A stretch of DNA of 64,000 nucleotides from Chitinimonas taiwanensis DSM 18899 (GTDB lineage: Bacteria > Pseudomonadota > Gammaproteobacteria > Burkholderiales > Chitinimonadaceae), in contig NZ_FPKR01000007.1 in NCBI RefSeq assembly GCF_900119825.1, forward strand, positions 162,333-226,332, in the 5' to 3' direction. The notes below the pieces were generated by a model. It worked only from the letters and a program-made list of their open reading frames with translations. It did not search any database and had not been told where the DNA came from. This document shows, in pieces, positions 53,555 through 62,461 of this stretch. Each line of letters begins with the position of its first letter. Position 1 is the first letter of the stretch. The translations under genes were made by a program, and so were the position numbers.

Positions 53555-54135
53555 AGCAGGGGAAATCCTTCTGTGCGCAGCATGCGGCATAGTTCAATCA
53601 GCGGCAGGCCAATGATGGCGGCGGGGTCGCTACCGGCCATGTTCTCTATCATGGCGATGCCCAATCCTTCGGTCTTGGCGCTGCCTGCGCAGTCGTAAGG
53701 CTGTTCACGTTCTAGATAGTGGCGGATCTCGGCATCGCTGTAGTCGCGCATGCTGACCTGCCAGGGTACGACCACCTGTTGCGTGTGGCCGCTGGCGCTA
53801 TTGTGTAGCGCAAGCGCGGTGTGAAAGACGATAGTCTGGCCGCGCATGCGGCTGAGCTGGGCAAAGGCGCGTTCGAAATTGCCGGGTTTGCCAAGTTGCT
53901 CGCCGTGCAGCAAGGCAACCTGGTCGGATCCGATGATCAGTGCATTCGGGAACTGCTTGGCCAGAGAAGTTGCTTTGTTGCAGGCCAGTCGAGTCGCGGT
54001 ATCGGCCGCGCTTTCTCCGGCTAGTGGCGTCTCGTCGCAGTCTGGTGCGGCCACGGTAAAGGGTAGGCCCAGGCGCGCCAGCAGTTCGCGTCGATAGGGC
54101 GAGGTGGAGCCGAGTACGAGTTGTGTTGGGGTCAT
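53551..54135 (-). CDS. yceF: Maf-like nucleotide pyrophosphatase, YceF type
   Basis: A 194-residue Maf protein. It shows LVLGSTSPYRRELLARLG, the catalytic Asp region ALIIGSDQVALL, and MRDYSDAEIRHYLE. Maf proteins hydrolyse non-canonical nucleotides; the YceF branch prefers 7-methyl-GTP. Assignment to this branch rests on its position divergent from yceD-rpmF-plsX, the same as in E. coli. I chose ATG 54135, where conservation begins. Confidence 0.92.
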   Translation of the reverse strand: MTPTQLVLGSTSPYRRELLARLGLPFTVAAPDCDETPLAGESAADTATRLACNKATSLAKQFPNALIIGSDQVALLHGEQLGKPGNFERAFAQLSRMRGQTIVFHTALALHNSASGHTQQVVVPWQVSMRDYSDAEIRHYLEREQPYDCAGSAKTEGLGIAMIENMAGSDPAAIIGLPLIELCRMLRTEGFPLL

Positions 54136-54240
54136 GGGCGAAAATGTAAGCGACAAGTGTTGCTTGATGGTGGAGTCGGCTGGGCTAAGCAGCAGATTTC
54201 TTTGACGTTTTGCTGGCAGAAAGTATATCATCCGCGGTTT

Positions 54241-54756
54241 ATGTCCGAGCTCATCTTCGATAACGGTCAGTTTGCAAGGCAGCAACGCGTGCTGGCGGGC
54301 GAATTGACACTCAGTGAACTGCCCCGCGTCGCGCATGAAGTGCTTAGCGGCGGTGTGATCGAGTATGCGCTAGTTGGCAGTACCGATCGCTTGCAGCGCC
54401 TGTGTCTGGATTTGCGTTTGACGGCGCAGTTTCAGCTCAAGTGCCAGCGCTGTCTGGCAGCGATGCCCTTCGAGCTGGATGTGGCGACGCGCTTTGCGCT
54501 GTTTTCGGATGAGGCACGCTTGGAAGCGGCCGAGGCTGAAGATGAGGATCTGGAAGGATTGATGTTTGAGCGCGAGTTCGCGCTGCTCAATCTGATCGAG
54601 GACGAGATTTTACTGGCGTTGCCCTTTGCGCCGAGTCATGAAAGCTGTGAGTCGGATGTTGGGGTGGCGGCAGCGGCGGATATCTTGCCGCAAAAGCCTA
54701 ACCCGTTTGCCGTGCTGGCGGATTTCAAGGCCAAGTTAAAGCGCGGCGACAACTAA
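54241..54756 (+). CDS. yceD: YceD (DUF177), 23S rRNA accumulation protein
   Basis: A 171-residue protein of the YceD/DUF177 family, which is linked to large-subunit rRNA accumulation. The central CQRCLAAMPFELDV motif has the paired cysteines seen in the family, followed by an acidic stretch (AEAEDEDLEG) and a C-terminal PNPFAVLADFKAKLK. It starts at ATG 54241, at the end of a promoter-like AT-rich stretch, and is followed 49 nt later by rpmF in the standard order. Confidence 0.94.
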   Translation: MSELIFDNGQFARQQRVLAGELTLSELPRVAHEVLSGGVIEYALVGSTDRLQRLCLDLRLTAQFQLKCQRCLAAMPFELDVATRFALFSDEARLEAAEAEDEDLEGLMFEREFALLNLIEDEILLALPFAPSHESCESDVGVAAAADILPQKPNPFAVLADFKAKLKRGDN

Positions 54757-54805
54757 GCCGTTTTCAGAGTTAGTAGTTTTTAAAGTTTGATCTAGGAGCA
54801 CAACC

Positions 54806-54985
54806 ATGGCCGTTCAACAGAACAAAAAATCCCCGTCCAAGCGCGGCATGCATCGCGCTCATGACTTCCTGACCGCCCCTGCTCTGGCCATTGAGCCGAG
54901 CACTGGCGAAGCCCACCTGCGTCACCACATCAGCCCGAACGGCTTCTACCGTGGTCGTCGCGTGGTTAAGGCCAAGGGCGAATAA
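54806..54985 (+). CDS. rpmF: Ribosomal protein bL32
   Basis: A 59-residue basic protein: [20 protein letters not shown] at the start and [14 protein letters not shown] at the end, a full-length bL32. The zinc-binding cysteines found in some bL32 proteins are absent, so it is the C-minus form. AGGAG lies 8 nt before the ATG. It sits between yceD and plsX in the conserved order; a strong terminator follows, which would limit read-through to plsX. Confidence 0.97.
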   Translation: MAVQQNKKSPSKRGMHRAHDFLTAPALAIEPSTGEAHLRHHISPNGFYRGRRVVKAKGE

Positions 54986-55012
54986 TTGCCGCTTTGGCTG
55001 TACGCTGCACAC

Positions 55013-55045
55013 AAAGGCGCGCTCTTGGAGCGCGCCTTTTTCTTT
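55013..55045 (+). terminator. Terminator after rpmF
   Basis: AAAGGCGCGCTC pairs with GAGCGCGCCTTT around TTG, followed by TT-C-TTT. It separates the ribosomal gene from the lipid genes. Confidence 0.9.
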
Positions 55046-55092
55046 CGAGCTAGCGCTTGGCGCGGCTCGCAGTAGCACTTACTCTTCCCCGC

Positions 55093-56124
55093 ATGGAAAT
55101 CACAGTCGCAATCGATGCAATGGGCGGCGATCACGGTACGCATGTCACCGTGCCTGCCGCGCTCAAGTTCCTCAAGGCGCATCCTGAGGTCAATGTTGTG
55201 CTGGTCGGTCTGCAGGACGCGATCGAGGCCGAGCTCAAGGCGCGCCATGCCAAGACTGGGCCGCGCCTGCGTATTCATCATGCCAGCGAGGTGGTGGCGA
55301 TGGATGAGCCGCCCCAGCTGGCGCTGAAAAACAAAAAAGATTCCTCGATGCGCGTCGCGATCAATCTGGTCAAGAGTGGCGAGGCGCATGCCTGTGTATC
55401 GGCCGGCAATACCGGCGCCTTGATGGCCACGGCGCGCTTCGTGCTGAAGACCCTGGCGGGCATCGAGCGACCGGCGATCGCCAAGCTGATGCCCACCATG
55501 CGCGGCACCAGTTGCGTGCTCGACCTGGGCGCGAATGTGGATTGCTCGCCCGAACAGCTCTACCAGTTCGCGGTCATGGGCTCGGCGCTGTATGGCGCCT
55601 TGAACCATAACGAACGCCCCAGTGTGGGCTTGCTGAATATCGGCTCGGAAGACATCAAGGGTAATGAGACGGTCAAGGCGGCCGGCGAGCTGCTCAAGGC
55701 CTCGCGGCTGAACTTCTATGGCAATGTGGAAGGCAATGACATCTACAAAGGCACCGTGGATGTGGTGGTGTGCGACGGCTTTACCGGCAATGTGGCGTTG
55801 AAGACCTCGGAGGGTCTGGCCAAGATGCTGACCGAGTTCTTGAAGGAGGAATTCTTCAAAAGCTGGTGGCGCAAGCTGATTGCCGTGGTGGCCATGCCGG
55901 TGCTGATGAGTTTCCGCCATCGCATGGATACCCGTCGTTATAACGGCGCCAGTCTGCTTGGCCTGCGCGGCATCGTAGTGAAGAGTCATGGCGGCGCCGA
56001 CAAGCTGGCCTTCTATTACGCCATGGAGCAGGCCTTGGAAGAGGCGAGCTCGGGTGTGCTGAGCAAGATCAGCGAAACCATGTCCGGCCATGCGGCAGCC
56101 AGCGCCGATCCGCTGGAGATCTAG
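55093..56124 (+). CDS. plsX: Phosphate acyltransferase PlsX
   Basis: A 343-residue enzyme making acyl-phosphate from acyl-ACP for phospholipid synthesis. It opens [13 protein letters not shown] and contains [31 protein letters not shown] and [16 protein letters not shown], all family-specific. I chose ATG 55093; the annotated family starts there and upstream codons lie close to the rpmF terminator. fabH follows after a gap of about 110 nt. Confidence 0.96.
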   Translation: MEITVAIDAMGGDHGTHVTVPAALKFLKAHPEVNVVLVGLQDAIEAELKARHAKTGPRLRIHHASEVVAMDEPPQLALKNKKDSSMRVAINLVKSGEAHACVSAGNTGALMATARFVLKTLAGIERPAIAKLMPTMRGTSCVLDLGANVDCSPEQLYQFAVMGSALYGALNHNERPSVGLLNIGSEDIKGNETVKAAGELLKASRLNFYGNVEGNDIYKGTVDVVVCDGFTGNVALKTSEGLAKMLTEFLKEEFFKSWWRKLIAVVAMPVLMSFRHRMDTRRYNGASLLGLRGIVVKSHGGADKLAFYYAMEQALEEASSGVLSKISETMSGHAAASADPLEI

Positions 56125-56198
56125 GGCGCGAAAGCGCACTGCACCTTATATAAGCGACCGCTGCGCCCATGAGCACAGCGGCTTATTCCCAAGCTAGG

Positions 56199-56217
56199 GG
56201 TGGCGGACCTCGCCACC
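56199..56217 (+). other. Stem-loop in the fabH leader
   Basis: GGTGGCG-GACCT-CGCCACC is a perfect 7-bp stem ending 15 nt before the fabH ATG and just before its GGAG. It has no T-run. It might regulate fabH translation. Confidence 0.4.
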
Positions 56218-56232
56218 GATGGAGTGTTGTCT

Positions 56233-57204
56233 ATGCGCAGTACCCAAATCTACGCCCGTATCGCCGGTACGGGTAGTTATCTGCCCGAGCGCGTGCTGGG
56301 CAATGCCGAGCTGGCGCAGCAGGTGGAAACCAGCGATGAGTGGATCGTCACGCGCACAGGCATACGCCAGCGCCATATCGCCGCCCCCGATGAGTTGACC
56401 AGTGATCTGGCGCTGAAGGCGGCGCAGGCGGCACTGGCCTCGGCAGGCGTGACGGCGGCGGACTTGGATCTGATCATCGTCGCGACCACCACGCCGGATG
56501 TGGTTTTCCCGAGTGCCGCCTGCATTCTGCAGGACAAGCTTGGCGTGCATGGCTGTCCGGCCTTCGACGTGCAGGCGGTGTGCGCCGGTTTTGCCTATGC
56601 GCTGGCCACGGCCGACCAGTTCGTGCGTGGCGGCATGGCCAAGACGGCTCTGGTGGTTGGCGCCGAGGTGTTCTCGCGCATTCTGGATTGGGATGACCGT
56701 ACGACCTGCGTGCTGTTTGGCGATGGTGCCGGGGCGGTGGTGCTCAAGGCGTCGGAAGAGCCGGGTATTTTAGTGACCAAGCTCAAGGCCGATGGTCGCT
56801 ATCGCGATATCCTGACCACGCCGGCCAGCATCATGCATGGCGATGTGCGTGGTAAGCCCTTCCTGCATATGGATGGGCAGGCGGTATTCAAATTTGCCGT
56901 CAAGGCCCTGGCTGAGCTTGCCTCCGAGACGCTGGAGGCGGCGGGTATCGCCCAGTCTGAGCTGAACTGGTTGGTGCCGCATCAGGCCAATATCCGCATC
57001 ATTGAATCGACGGCGCGCCACCTGGGTTTGAGCATGGACAAGGTGGTGGTCACGCTTGCGCAGCATGGCAATACCTCGGCGGCTTCTATTCCGCTGGCGC
57101 TCGACCATGCCGCGCGTGAGGGCAGGTTCCAGCGTGGCGATCTGATCATGCTGGAAGGCATAGGCGGCGGTTTTGCCTGGGGTTCAGCCCTGCTGCGTTG
57201 GTAG
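56233..57204 (+). CDS. fabH: Beta-ketoacyl-ACP synthase III FabH (housekeeping)
   Basis: A 323-residue KAS III, normal length. The triad is Cys117 ([10 protein letters not shown]), His250 (VPHQANIR) and Asn280 (HGNTSAAS). It condenses acetyl-CoA with malonyl-ACP to start fatty-acid synthesis. It lies in the plsX-fabH-fabD-fabG-acpP-fabF cluster. ATG 56233 has GGAG 8 nt upstream. A longer KAS III is encoded at 2783-3901. Confidence 0.97.
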   Translation: MRSTQIYARIAGTGSYLPERVLGNAELAQQVETSDEWIVTRTGIRQRHIAAPDELTSDLALKAAQAALASAGVTAADLDLIIVATTTPDVVFPSAACILQDKLGVHGCPAFDVQAVCAGFAYALATADQFVRGGMAKTALVVGAEVFSRILDWDDRTTCVLFGDGAGAVVLKASEEPGILVTKLKADGRYRDILTTPASIMHGDVRGKPFLHMDGQAVFKFAVKALAELASETLEAAGIAQSELNWLVPHQANIRIIESTARHLGLSMDKVVVTLAQHGNTSAASIPLALDHAAREGRFQRGDLIMLEGIGGGFAWGSALLRW

Positions 57205-57350
57205 CGGAGACGCTCTAACAAGCGGCTGCTTGCTGGTGCTTGTCATCTTGGGCGGTTAATATCGCGCCCACTTGAATGTATTAGCCTTGATTGTTGCCCG
57301 CAATTCGCCGGAAATTGGCGAAGATCGCAGCGGCAATCTGGAGACTTGCC

Positions 57351-58280
57351 ATGTCGCTCGCTTTTGTTTTTCCTGGCCAGGGCTCGCAGGCCCTGGGTAT
57401 GTTGAACGCGTTTGCCGAAGTCGCCGTCGTGCGCGACACGCTGGCAGAGGCCAATGCCGTACTGGGGTTTGACCTCGCTGCGTTGATTGCCGATGGTCCC
57501 AAGGAGGATCTGGACGCTACGATCAACACCCAGCCCGCCATGCTGGTAGCGGGCGTAGCCAGCTATCGCGCCTGGTTGGCCGCTGGCGGTGCGCAACCCG
57601 CGGTGCTGGCTGGCCATAGCCTGGGCGAATACAGCGCCCTGGTGGCCGCCGATGCGCTGAGCTTCGCCGATGCGCTGCGCCTGGTTCGCCTGCGTGCCGA
57701 GGCCATGCAAGCAGCGGTGCCGGCCGGGCAGGGCGGTATGGCCGCCATTCTCGGTCTGGATGATGAGGCGATCCGCGTGGCCTGCCTGCAAGCTGCGCAG
57801 GGCGAGGTCGTCGAAGCAGTCAATTTCAACTCTCCTGGCCAGGTGGTCATTGCCGGCAGCAAGGCTGCGGTCGAGCGTGCCTGTGAACTGTGTAAGGCTG
57901 CCGGTGCCAAACGCGCGCTACCGCTGCCGGTCTCGGTGCCGTCGCACTGTGCACTGATGAAGCCGGCTGCCGAAAAACTGGCTAGCGCGCTGGCCGAGAT
58001 CGAGATCCAGGCGCCGCGTATTCCGGTGCTGCATAACGCCGATGTGCGCGCCTACCAAGATCCGGCGCAGATTAAGGATGCGCTAGCGCGCCAGCTCTAC
58101 AGCCCGGTGCGCTGGGTGGAGACGGTGCAGAAGCTACAGGCCGACGGCGTGACCGTGGTGGCTGAATGTGGCCCAGGCAAGGTGCTGGCTGGCTTGAACA
58201 AGCGCATTGTGGATGGCCTGCAGTCGTTTGCGCTGACTGAGCCGGCCAGTTTCGATGCGCTGAAGGCAGCCCAGGCATGA
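57351..58280 (+). CDS. fabD: Malonyl-CoA:ACP transacylase
   Basis: A 309-residue transacylase loading malonate onto ACP. The nucleophile is Ser90 in GHSLGEYSAL, with His199 in VPSHCALM; FVFPGQGSQALGM opens the protein. GGAG lies 7 nt before ATG 57351. Its stop overlaps the start of a small membrane protein gene by 4 nt (ATGA). The 146-nt gap from fabH could hold a promoter, but none is obvious. Confidence 0.97.
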   Translation: MSLAFVFPGQGSQALGMLNAFAEVAVVRDTLAEANAVLGFDLAALIADGPKEDLDATINTQPAMLVAGVASYRAWLAAGGAQPAVLAGHSLGEYSALVAADALSFADALRLVRLRAEAMQAAVPAGQGGMAAILGLDDEAIRVACLQAAQGEVVEAVNFNSPGQVVIAGSKAAVERACELCKAAGAKRALPLPVSVPSHCALMKPAAEKLASALAEIEIQAPRIPVLHNADVRAYQDPAQIKDALARQLYSPVRWVETVQKLQADGVTVVAECGPGKVLAGLNKRIVDGLQSFALTEPASFDALKAAQA

Positions 58281-58552
58281 AGCTGGTGGAAGTCTTTGTG
58301 CGCATGCCCTGGATAGACAAGCTGTTTATCCCGCTGGCGCTCTTGTTGGCCGTGACGCGTATTCAGGATGGTCTGGTCAATGGTTTGGCCTGGTCGCTGG
58401 CGGCGGGTGCTGGTTTTGCGCTGTACGCGGGCGGCAAGTTCTTGCAGTACTGGCAGAACCACGGCCCGCGCGCCGTTGGCCTGCCCTTGAAGCTGCAACT
58501 GGCCGGCATCGGCCTGTGGGTGGCTTCGATGATCTGGCGCTTCGCCGCCTGA
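58277..58552 (+). CDS. Small membrane protein of unknown function between fabD and fabG
   Basis: A 91-residue protein with about three hydrophobic segments: IDKLFIPLALLLAVTRI, LAWSLAAGAGFALYAGG and LQLAGIGLWVASMIW. I do not recognise a family. It overlaps fabD by ATGA and ends 23 nt before fabG, so it is co-translated with core fatty-acid genes. Codon use matches the neighbours, supporting a real gene. A role in membrane lipid balance is only a guess. Confidence 0.8.
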   Translation: MKLVEVFVRMPWIDKLFIPLALLLAVTRIQDGLVNGLAWSLAAGAGFALYAGGKFLQYWQNHGPRAVGLPLKLQLAGIGLWVASMIWRFAA

Positions 58553-58575
58553 TCGACTCTAAAGGAGAAACAAGC

Positions 58576-59319
58576 ATGTCTTTGCAAGGCAAGGTGGCCC
58601 TGGTCACCGGCGCATCGCGCGGTATTGGCCGCGCGATTGCGGAATCCCTCGGCCGCGAAGGCGCGATCGTGATCGGCACCGCCACCAGCGACAGCGGTGC
58701 CGCAGCCATTGCCGGCTATCTGCAGGAGGCCGGCCTACAGGGCACGGGCCTCGCGCTGGATGTGAATGACGCTGCCGCGGTGGATGCGGCGCTCGATCAG
58801 ATCGAGAAGGCGCATGGCCCGGTCGCGGTGCTGGTCAACAATGCCGGCATCACCCGCGATCAGCTGCTGATGCGCATGAAGGAAGACGATTGGGATGCGG
58901 TGATGGACACCAATCTGCGCTCCGTCTACCGCCTGTCGAAAGCTGTACTGCGTGGCATGATGAAGGCCCGCTGGGGGCGCATCATCAGCATCGCCTCGGT
59001 GGTGGGCGCGTCGGGTTCTGCCGGGCAAACCAACTATGCCGCCGCCAAAGCGGGCATGATGGGCTTCACCAAATCGCTGGCCCGTGAAGTGGGCAGCCGC
59101 AATATCACCGTCAACTGCGTGGCACCGGGCTTTATCGATACCGATATGACCGCCGTGCTGGCAGAGGACTACAAGCAGAAGCTGCTTGCCCAGATTCCGC
59201 TGGAACGCTTGGGTCGGCCGGAGGAGATCGCCGATGCGGTCACCTTCCTCGCCAGCGACAAAGCTGCTTACGTGACAGGCAATACCCTGCATGTAAACGG
59301 CGGTATGTTCATGAATTAA
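58576..59319 (+). CDS. fabG: 3-oxoacyl-ACP reductase
   Basis: A 247-residue short-chain dehydrogenase using NADPH. It has the cofactor motif TGASRGIG (11-18), NNAG near residue 90, and catalytic Ser141, Tyr154 and Lys158 (SVVG...NYAAAK). AAAGGAG precedes ATG 58576. It reduces 3-ketoacyl-ACP in each elongation round. acpP follows after 91 nt with its own promoter-like sequence. Confidence 0.97.
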   Translation: MSLQGKVALVTGASRGIGRAIAESLGREGAIVIGTATSDSGAAAIAGYLQEAGLQGTGLALDVNDAAAVDAALDQIEKAHGPVAVLVNNAGITRDQLLMRMKEDDWDAVMDTNLRSVYRLSKAVLRGMMKARWGRIISIASVVGASGSAGQTNYAAAKAGMMGFTKSLAREVGSRNITVNCVAPGFIDTDMTAVLAEDYKQKLLAQIPLERLGRPEEIADAVTFLASDKAAYVTGNTLHVNGGMFMN

Positions 59320-59357
59320 TTGATTTTTTAGTGCTTTTACTTGCGCGCCGTGTTTTT

Positions 59358-59366
59358 TGTTAGAAT
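59358..59366 (+). promoter_or_regulatory. Extended -10 promoter element upstream of acpP
   Basis: TG-T-TAGAAT lies about 45 nt before acpP. TTTACT at 59336-59341 could be a weak -35 at 19-nt spacing. An acpP-specific promoter would fit the high demand for acyl carrier protein. Confidence 0.55.
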
Positions 59367-59410
59367 GCGGGCGCTTTTGACCATCCAACACGAAAGGCTT
59401 GGGTTCAAGA

Positions 59411-59650
59411 ATGGAAAATATCGAACAACGCGTGAAGAAGATCGTCGCCGAGCAACTGGGCGTCAACGAAGCCGATATCAAGATCGACTCGTCCTTCGTT
59501 GAAGACCTGGGCGCCGACTCCCTCGACACCGTTGAGCTCGTGATGGCGCTCGAAGAGGAATTCGAGTGCGAAATTCCGGACGAAGAAGCCGAGAAGATCA
59601 CTAACGTTCAGCAAGCTGTTGACTACGTTAAGGCTCACCTGGGCAAGTAA
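59411..59650 (+). CDS. acpP: Acyl carrier protein
   Basis: A 79-residue acidic carrier with the phosphopantetheine site Ser37 in [11 protein letters not shown]. It is nearly identical in pattern to other proteobacterial AcpP proteins ([20 protein letters not shown]'s core and [15 protein letters not shown]). It starts at ATG 59411; the Shine-Dalgarno is weak. It carries growing acyl chains for FabG, FabF and PlsX encoded around it. Confidence 0.98.
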   Translation: MENIEQRVKKIVAEQLGVNEADIKIDSSFVEDLGADSLDTVELVMALEEEFECEIPDEEAEKITNVQQAVDYVKAHLGK

Positions 59651-59705
59651 GTCCAGCATGGGAAATAGAGCGCACCCTGCGCGGGTGTGTCCCTGTTGAA
59701 CCAGT

Positions 59706-59742
59706 CAAGACCCCTGTGCGAAACACTCGCGCCGGGGTCTTG
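59706..59742 (+). terminator. Stem-loop after acpP, possible partial terminator
   Basis: CAAGACCCC and GGGGTCTTG form a perfect 9-bp stem with a 19-nt loop. The following TCGTAT is not a clear T-run, so it may protect the acpP message or end it only partly. Confidence 0.5.
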
Positions 59743-59848
59743 TCGTATCAACCATTTGATTTGAGCGGTTGCTTGTTTGAGATCGCTACATTGTCATGGG
59801 CCTGCCGTATGCTGGCTGGCATGACCTTGTTACAAGAAGGAATTCTCC

Positions 59849-61096
59849 ATGTCCAAACGCAGAGTTGTCGTCACCGGTCTGGGCCATGTCTCGCCGGTCG
59901 GTAACGATGTCGCCACGGGTTGGGCCAATCTGCTGGCCGGCGTGTCCGGTATTGGCACGATTACCCGTTTTGATGCTTCAGACCTGGCGTGCACCATCGC
60001 TGGCGAGGTCAAGGGCTTCGACGCTACCCAATACATCAACGCCAAAGACGCACGGCGCATGGATGTCTTTATCCATTACGGTATTGCTGCCGCCTTCCAG
60101 GCGATTGCGGATGCCGGTCTCGATGCGATTGAGGGCCTGGACAAGACCCGCGTCGGGGTGAATATCGGTTCGGGTATCGGCGGCCTGCCGCTGATCGAGG
60201 AAACTGGCGTGGCGCTGCACGAAGGCGGCCCGCGCAAGATCGGCCCCTTCTTCATCCCGGGCTCGCTGATCAATATGATCGCCGGCCATGTATCGATCAT
60301 GAAGGGCTACCAGGGTCCGAGCTATGGCATCGTGTCCGCCTGCACTACCGGCGCCCATTGCATCGGCGATGCGGCACGCACCATTCAGTACGGCGATGCC
60401 GACATCATGGTGGCCGGCGGTGCGGAATGCGCGATTGCCCGCCTCGGCATTGGTGGCTTTGCGGCCATGAAGGCGCTGTCCACCCGTAACGATGACCCGA
60501 CCACGGCCAGCCGCCCGTGGGACAAAGGCCGTGATGGCTTTGTGATGGGTGAGGGCGCTGGTGTGCTGGTGCTGGAAGAGTATGAACACGCCAAGGCGCG
60601 TGGCGCCACCATCTATGCCGAGCTGGCAGGCTTTGGCATGAGCAGCGACGCACACCATATGACCGCCCCGTGCGAAGACGGCGATGGCGCTGCACGCGGC
60701 ATGATCGCTGCGCTGCGCGATGCGCGCGTGAATGCCGATGAGGTCGACTATGTGAATGCGCATGGCACGTCCACGCCGTTGGGCGATGTGGCCGAGACCA
60801 TGGCGGTCAAACGCGCCTTTGGCGAGCACGCCAAGAAGCTGGTGGTGAACTCGACCAAGTCGATGACCGGCCACTTGCTGGGCGGCGCCGGTGGGGTGGA
60901 GGCCGTGTATTCGGTGCTGGCTGTTCACACCCAGAAGAGCCCGCCCACCATCAATCTGTTCGAGCAGGATGTGGAAGGCGGTTGCGACCTCGACTACGTG
61001 GCCAATGTGGCGCGCGATCTGCCGATCCGGGTGGCGATTTCCAACTCCTTCGGCTTTGGCGGCACCAACGGTACGCTGGTGTTCAAGCGCATCTAA
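59849..61096 (+). CDS. fabF: Beta-ketoacyl-ACP synthase II
   Basis: A 415-residue KAS II. The triad is Cys165 ([10 protein letters not shown]), His305 ([12 protein letters not shown]) and His342 ([12 protein letters not shown]). AAGGA lies 8 nt before the ATG. It elongates acyl-ACP, including cis-unsaturated chains. It is followed by a strong terminator that separates it from pabB. Confidence 0.97.
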   Translation: MSKRRVVVTGLGHVSPVGNDVATGWANLLAGVSGIGTITRFDASDLACTIAGEVKGFDATQYINAKDARRMDVFIHYGIAAAFQAIADAGLDAIEGLDKTRVGVNIGSGIGGLPLIEETGVALHEGGPRKIGPFFIPGSLINMIAGHVSIMKGYQGPSYGIVSACTTGAHCIGDAARTIQYGDADIMVAGGAECAIARLGIGGFAAMKALSTRNDDPTTASRPWDKGRDGFVMGEGAGVLVLEEYEHAKARGATIYAELAGFGMSSDAHHMTAPCEDGDGAARGMIAALRDARVNADEVDYVNAHGTSTPLGDVAETMAVKRAFGEHAKKLVVNSTKSMTGHLLGGAGGVEAVYSVLAVHTQKSPPTINLFEQDVEGGCDLDYVANVARDLPIRVAISNSFGFGGTNGTLVFKRI

Positions 61097-61122
61097 ACGC
61101 TGGAAGGCGCTTGCCAAGCATC

Positions 61123-61156
61123 ACGCCGCGCGGGAGACTGCGCGGCGTTTTGTTTT
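61123..61156 (+). terminator. Terminator after fabF
   Basis: ACGCCGCGC pairs with GCGCGGCGT across an 8-nt loop, followed by TTTTGTTTT. It ends 13 nt before the pabB start, so pabBC expression must come from read-through or a promoter inside or near fabF. Confidence 0.85.
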
Positions 61157-61168
61157 CATGGTGCAGCA

Positions 61169-62461
61169 ATGCCAAGCCTCTCGCTCGACCAGGCGCCCGA
61201 CCTCTTGGCGCTGGCCGCGGCCTACCCGGCCGACTTCCCTTATTTGCTTGAGTCCGCCGGCGACACCGGCTGGGACATCCTGTTTGCGCTACCCGAGTCG
61301 CTGCGGGTGTATGGCGCGCAGGAAGGTGCAGCCCTGTTCGCCGACCTCGCTGCCATCCCGGTCGCACCGCAGCCATCCGCATCAGACCTGCCTTTTACCG
61401 GCGGCTGGTTTACCTATCTTGGCTATGAATGGCTGGAAACGCTGGAGCCCAGCGTGCCGCCGCGTGCCGATCAGGGCTTTCCGCTCGGCCTGCTGGCGCG
61501 CGTGCCGGCAGCGATTCTGGTACGGCGCGATAGCGGCCGTACCGAACTGGTGGCCGAGACGGCGGCGCAGCTGGATAGCCTGAAAGCCCGCCTGTCTGCC
61601 GTACCGAGCTTCCAGCCCGCGCCGATTCAAGTTGCCGATCTGAGCGAAGACGCACCCGAAGCGTTTCTGGCCGGTACCTTGCGCTGCAAGGACTATATCC
61701 GCGACGGTGATGTCTTCCAGGTCAATCTGTCGCGTGGCTGGGATGCTCGCTTGCTCGGTGGCGCCGGGCCGCGTGATCTGTTCGCCCAGCTGCGCCGCGC
61801 CAATCCGGCGCCTTTCTCGGCCTATGTGGACCTTGGGCAGGCGCAGGCCATCGTCAGCTCCTCGCCCGAGCGCCTGGTGCGTATCGACCGCCAGGGCAGG
61901 GTGGAGACGCGCCCGATTGCCGGCACCCATCCACGTTCAAGCGATCAGCAGGAAGATGAGGCGCAGAAGGCACGCCTGATCGCGTCGAAGAAAGAGCGTG
62001 CCGAGCACATCATGCTGATTGATCTGGAGCGCAACGATCTCGGTCGTATCGCCGTTCCCGGCTCGGTCAAGGTCGACGCGTTGATGGAAGTGACCAGCTA
62101 CACCTATGTCCATCATCTCGAATCCACGGTCAGCTGCCAGATTCGCCCCGGCCTGAATGTGGCCGAGGTGCTGCGCGCGCTCTTCCCGGGCGGCACCATC
62201 ACCGGCTGCCCCAAGGTGCGCTGCATGCAGATCATTCGCGAGCTGGAGGCGCGCCCGCGCCGCGCCTATACCGGCAGCCTTGGCTATATCAATCGCGATG
62301 GCTCGCTCGATCTGAATATCCTGATCCGCACCTTTATGCAGGATGGTGACGCGCTCTACTTCCGTGCCGGCGCCGGCATCGTGGCCGATAGCGACCCCGA
62401 GCGCGAGTTAAACGAGACCCGCGCCAAGGCGCGCGGGCTGTTGCGGGCGCTTGGGGCATGA
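61169..62461 (+). CDS. pabB: Aminodeoxychorismate synthase component I (PabB-like)
   Basis: A 430-residue chorismate-binding enzyme with an N-terminal lid region and a C-terminal catalytic domain. The domain shows KDYIRDGDVFQVNLSR, SSSPERLVR, LERNDLGR, FPGGTITGCPK and YTGSLGYI. It should amidate chorismate towards 4-aminobenzoate and folate. The motif at 249-256 is PIAGTHPR: Ala251 stands where typical PabB has the catalytic Lys (PIKGT), as in TrpE. Assignment as PabB rests on overall form and the coupled pabC (4-nt overlap). Confidence 0.85.
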   Translation: MPSLSLDQAPDLLALAAAYPADFPYLLESAGDTGWDILFALPESLRVYGAQEGAALFADLAAIPVAPQPSASDLPFTGGWFTYLGYEWLETLEPSVPPRADQGFPLGLLARVPAAILVRRDSGRTELVAETAAQLDSLKARLSAVPSFQPAPIQVADLSEDAPEAFLAGTLRCKDYIRDGDVFQVNLSRGWDARLLGGAGPRDLFAQLRRANPAPFSAYVDLGQAQAIVSSSPERLVRIDRQGRVETRPIAGTHPRSSDQQEDEAQKARLIASKKERAEHIMLIDLERNDLGRIAVPGSVKVDALMEVTSYTYVHHLESTVSCQIRPGLNVAEVLRALFPGGTITGCPKVRCMQIIRELEARPRRAYTGSLGYINRDGSLDLNILIRTFMQDGDALYFRAGAGIVADSDPERELNETRAKARGLLRALGA

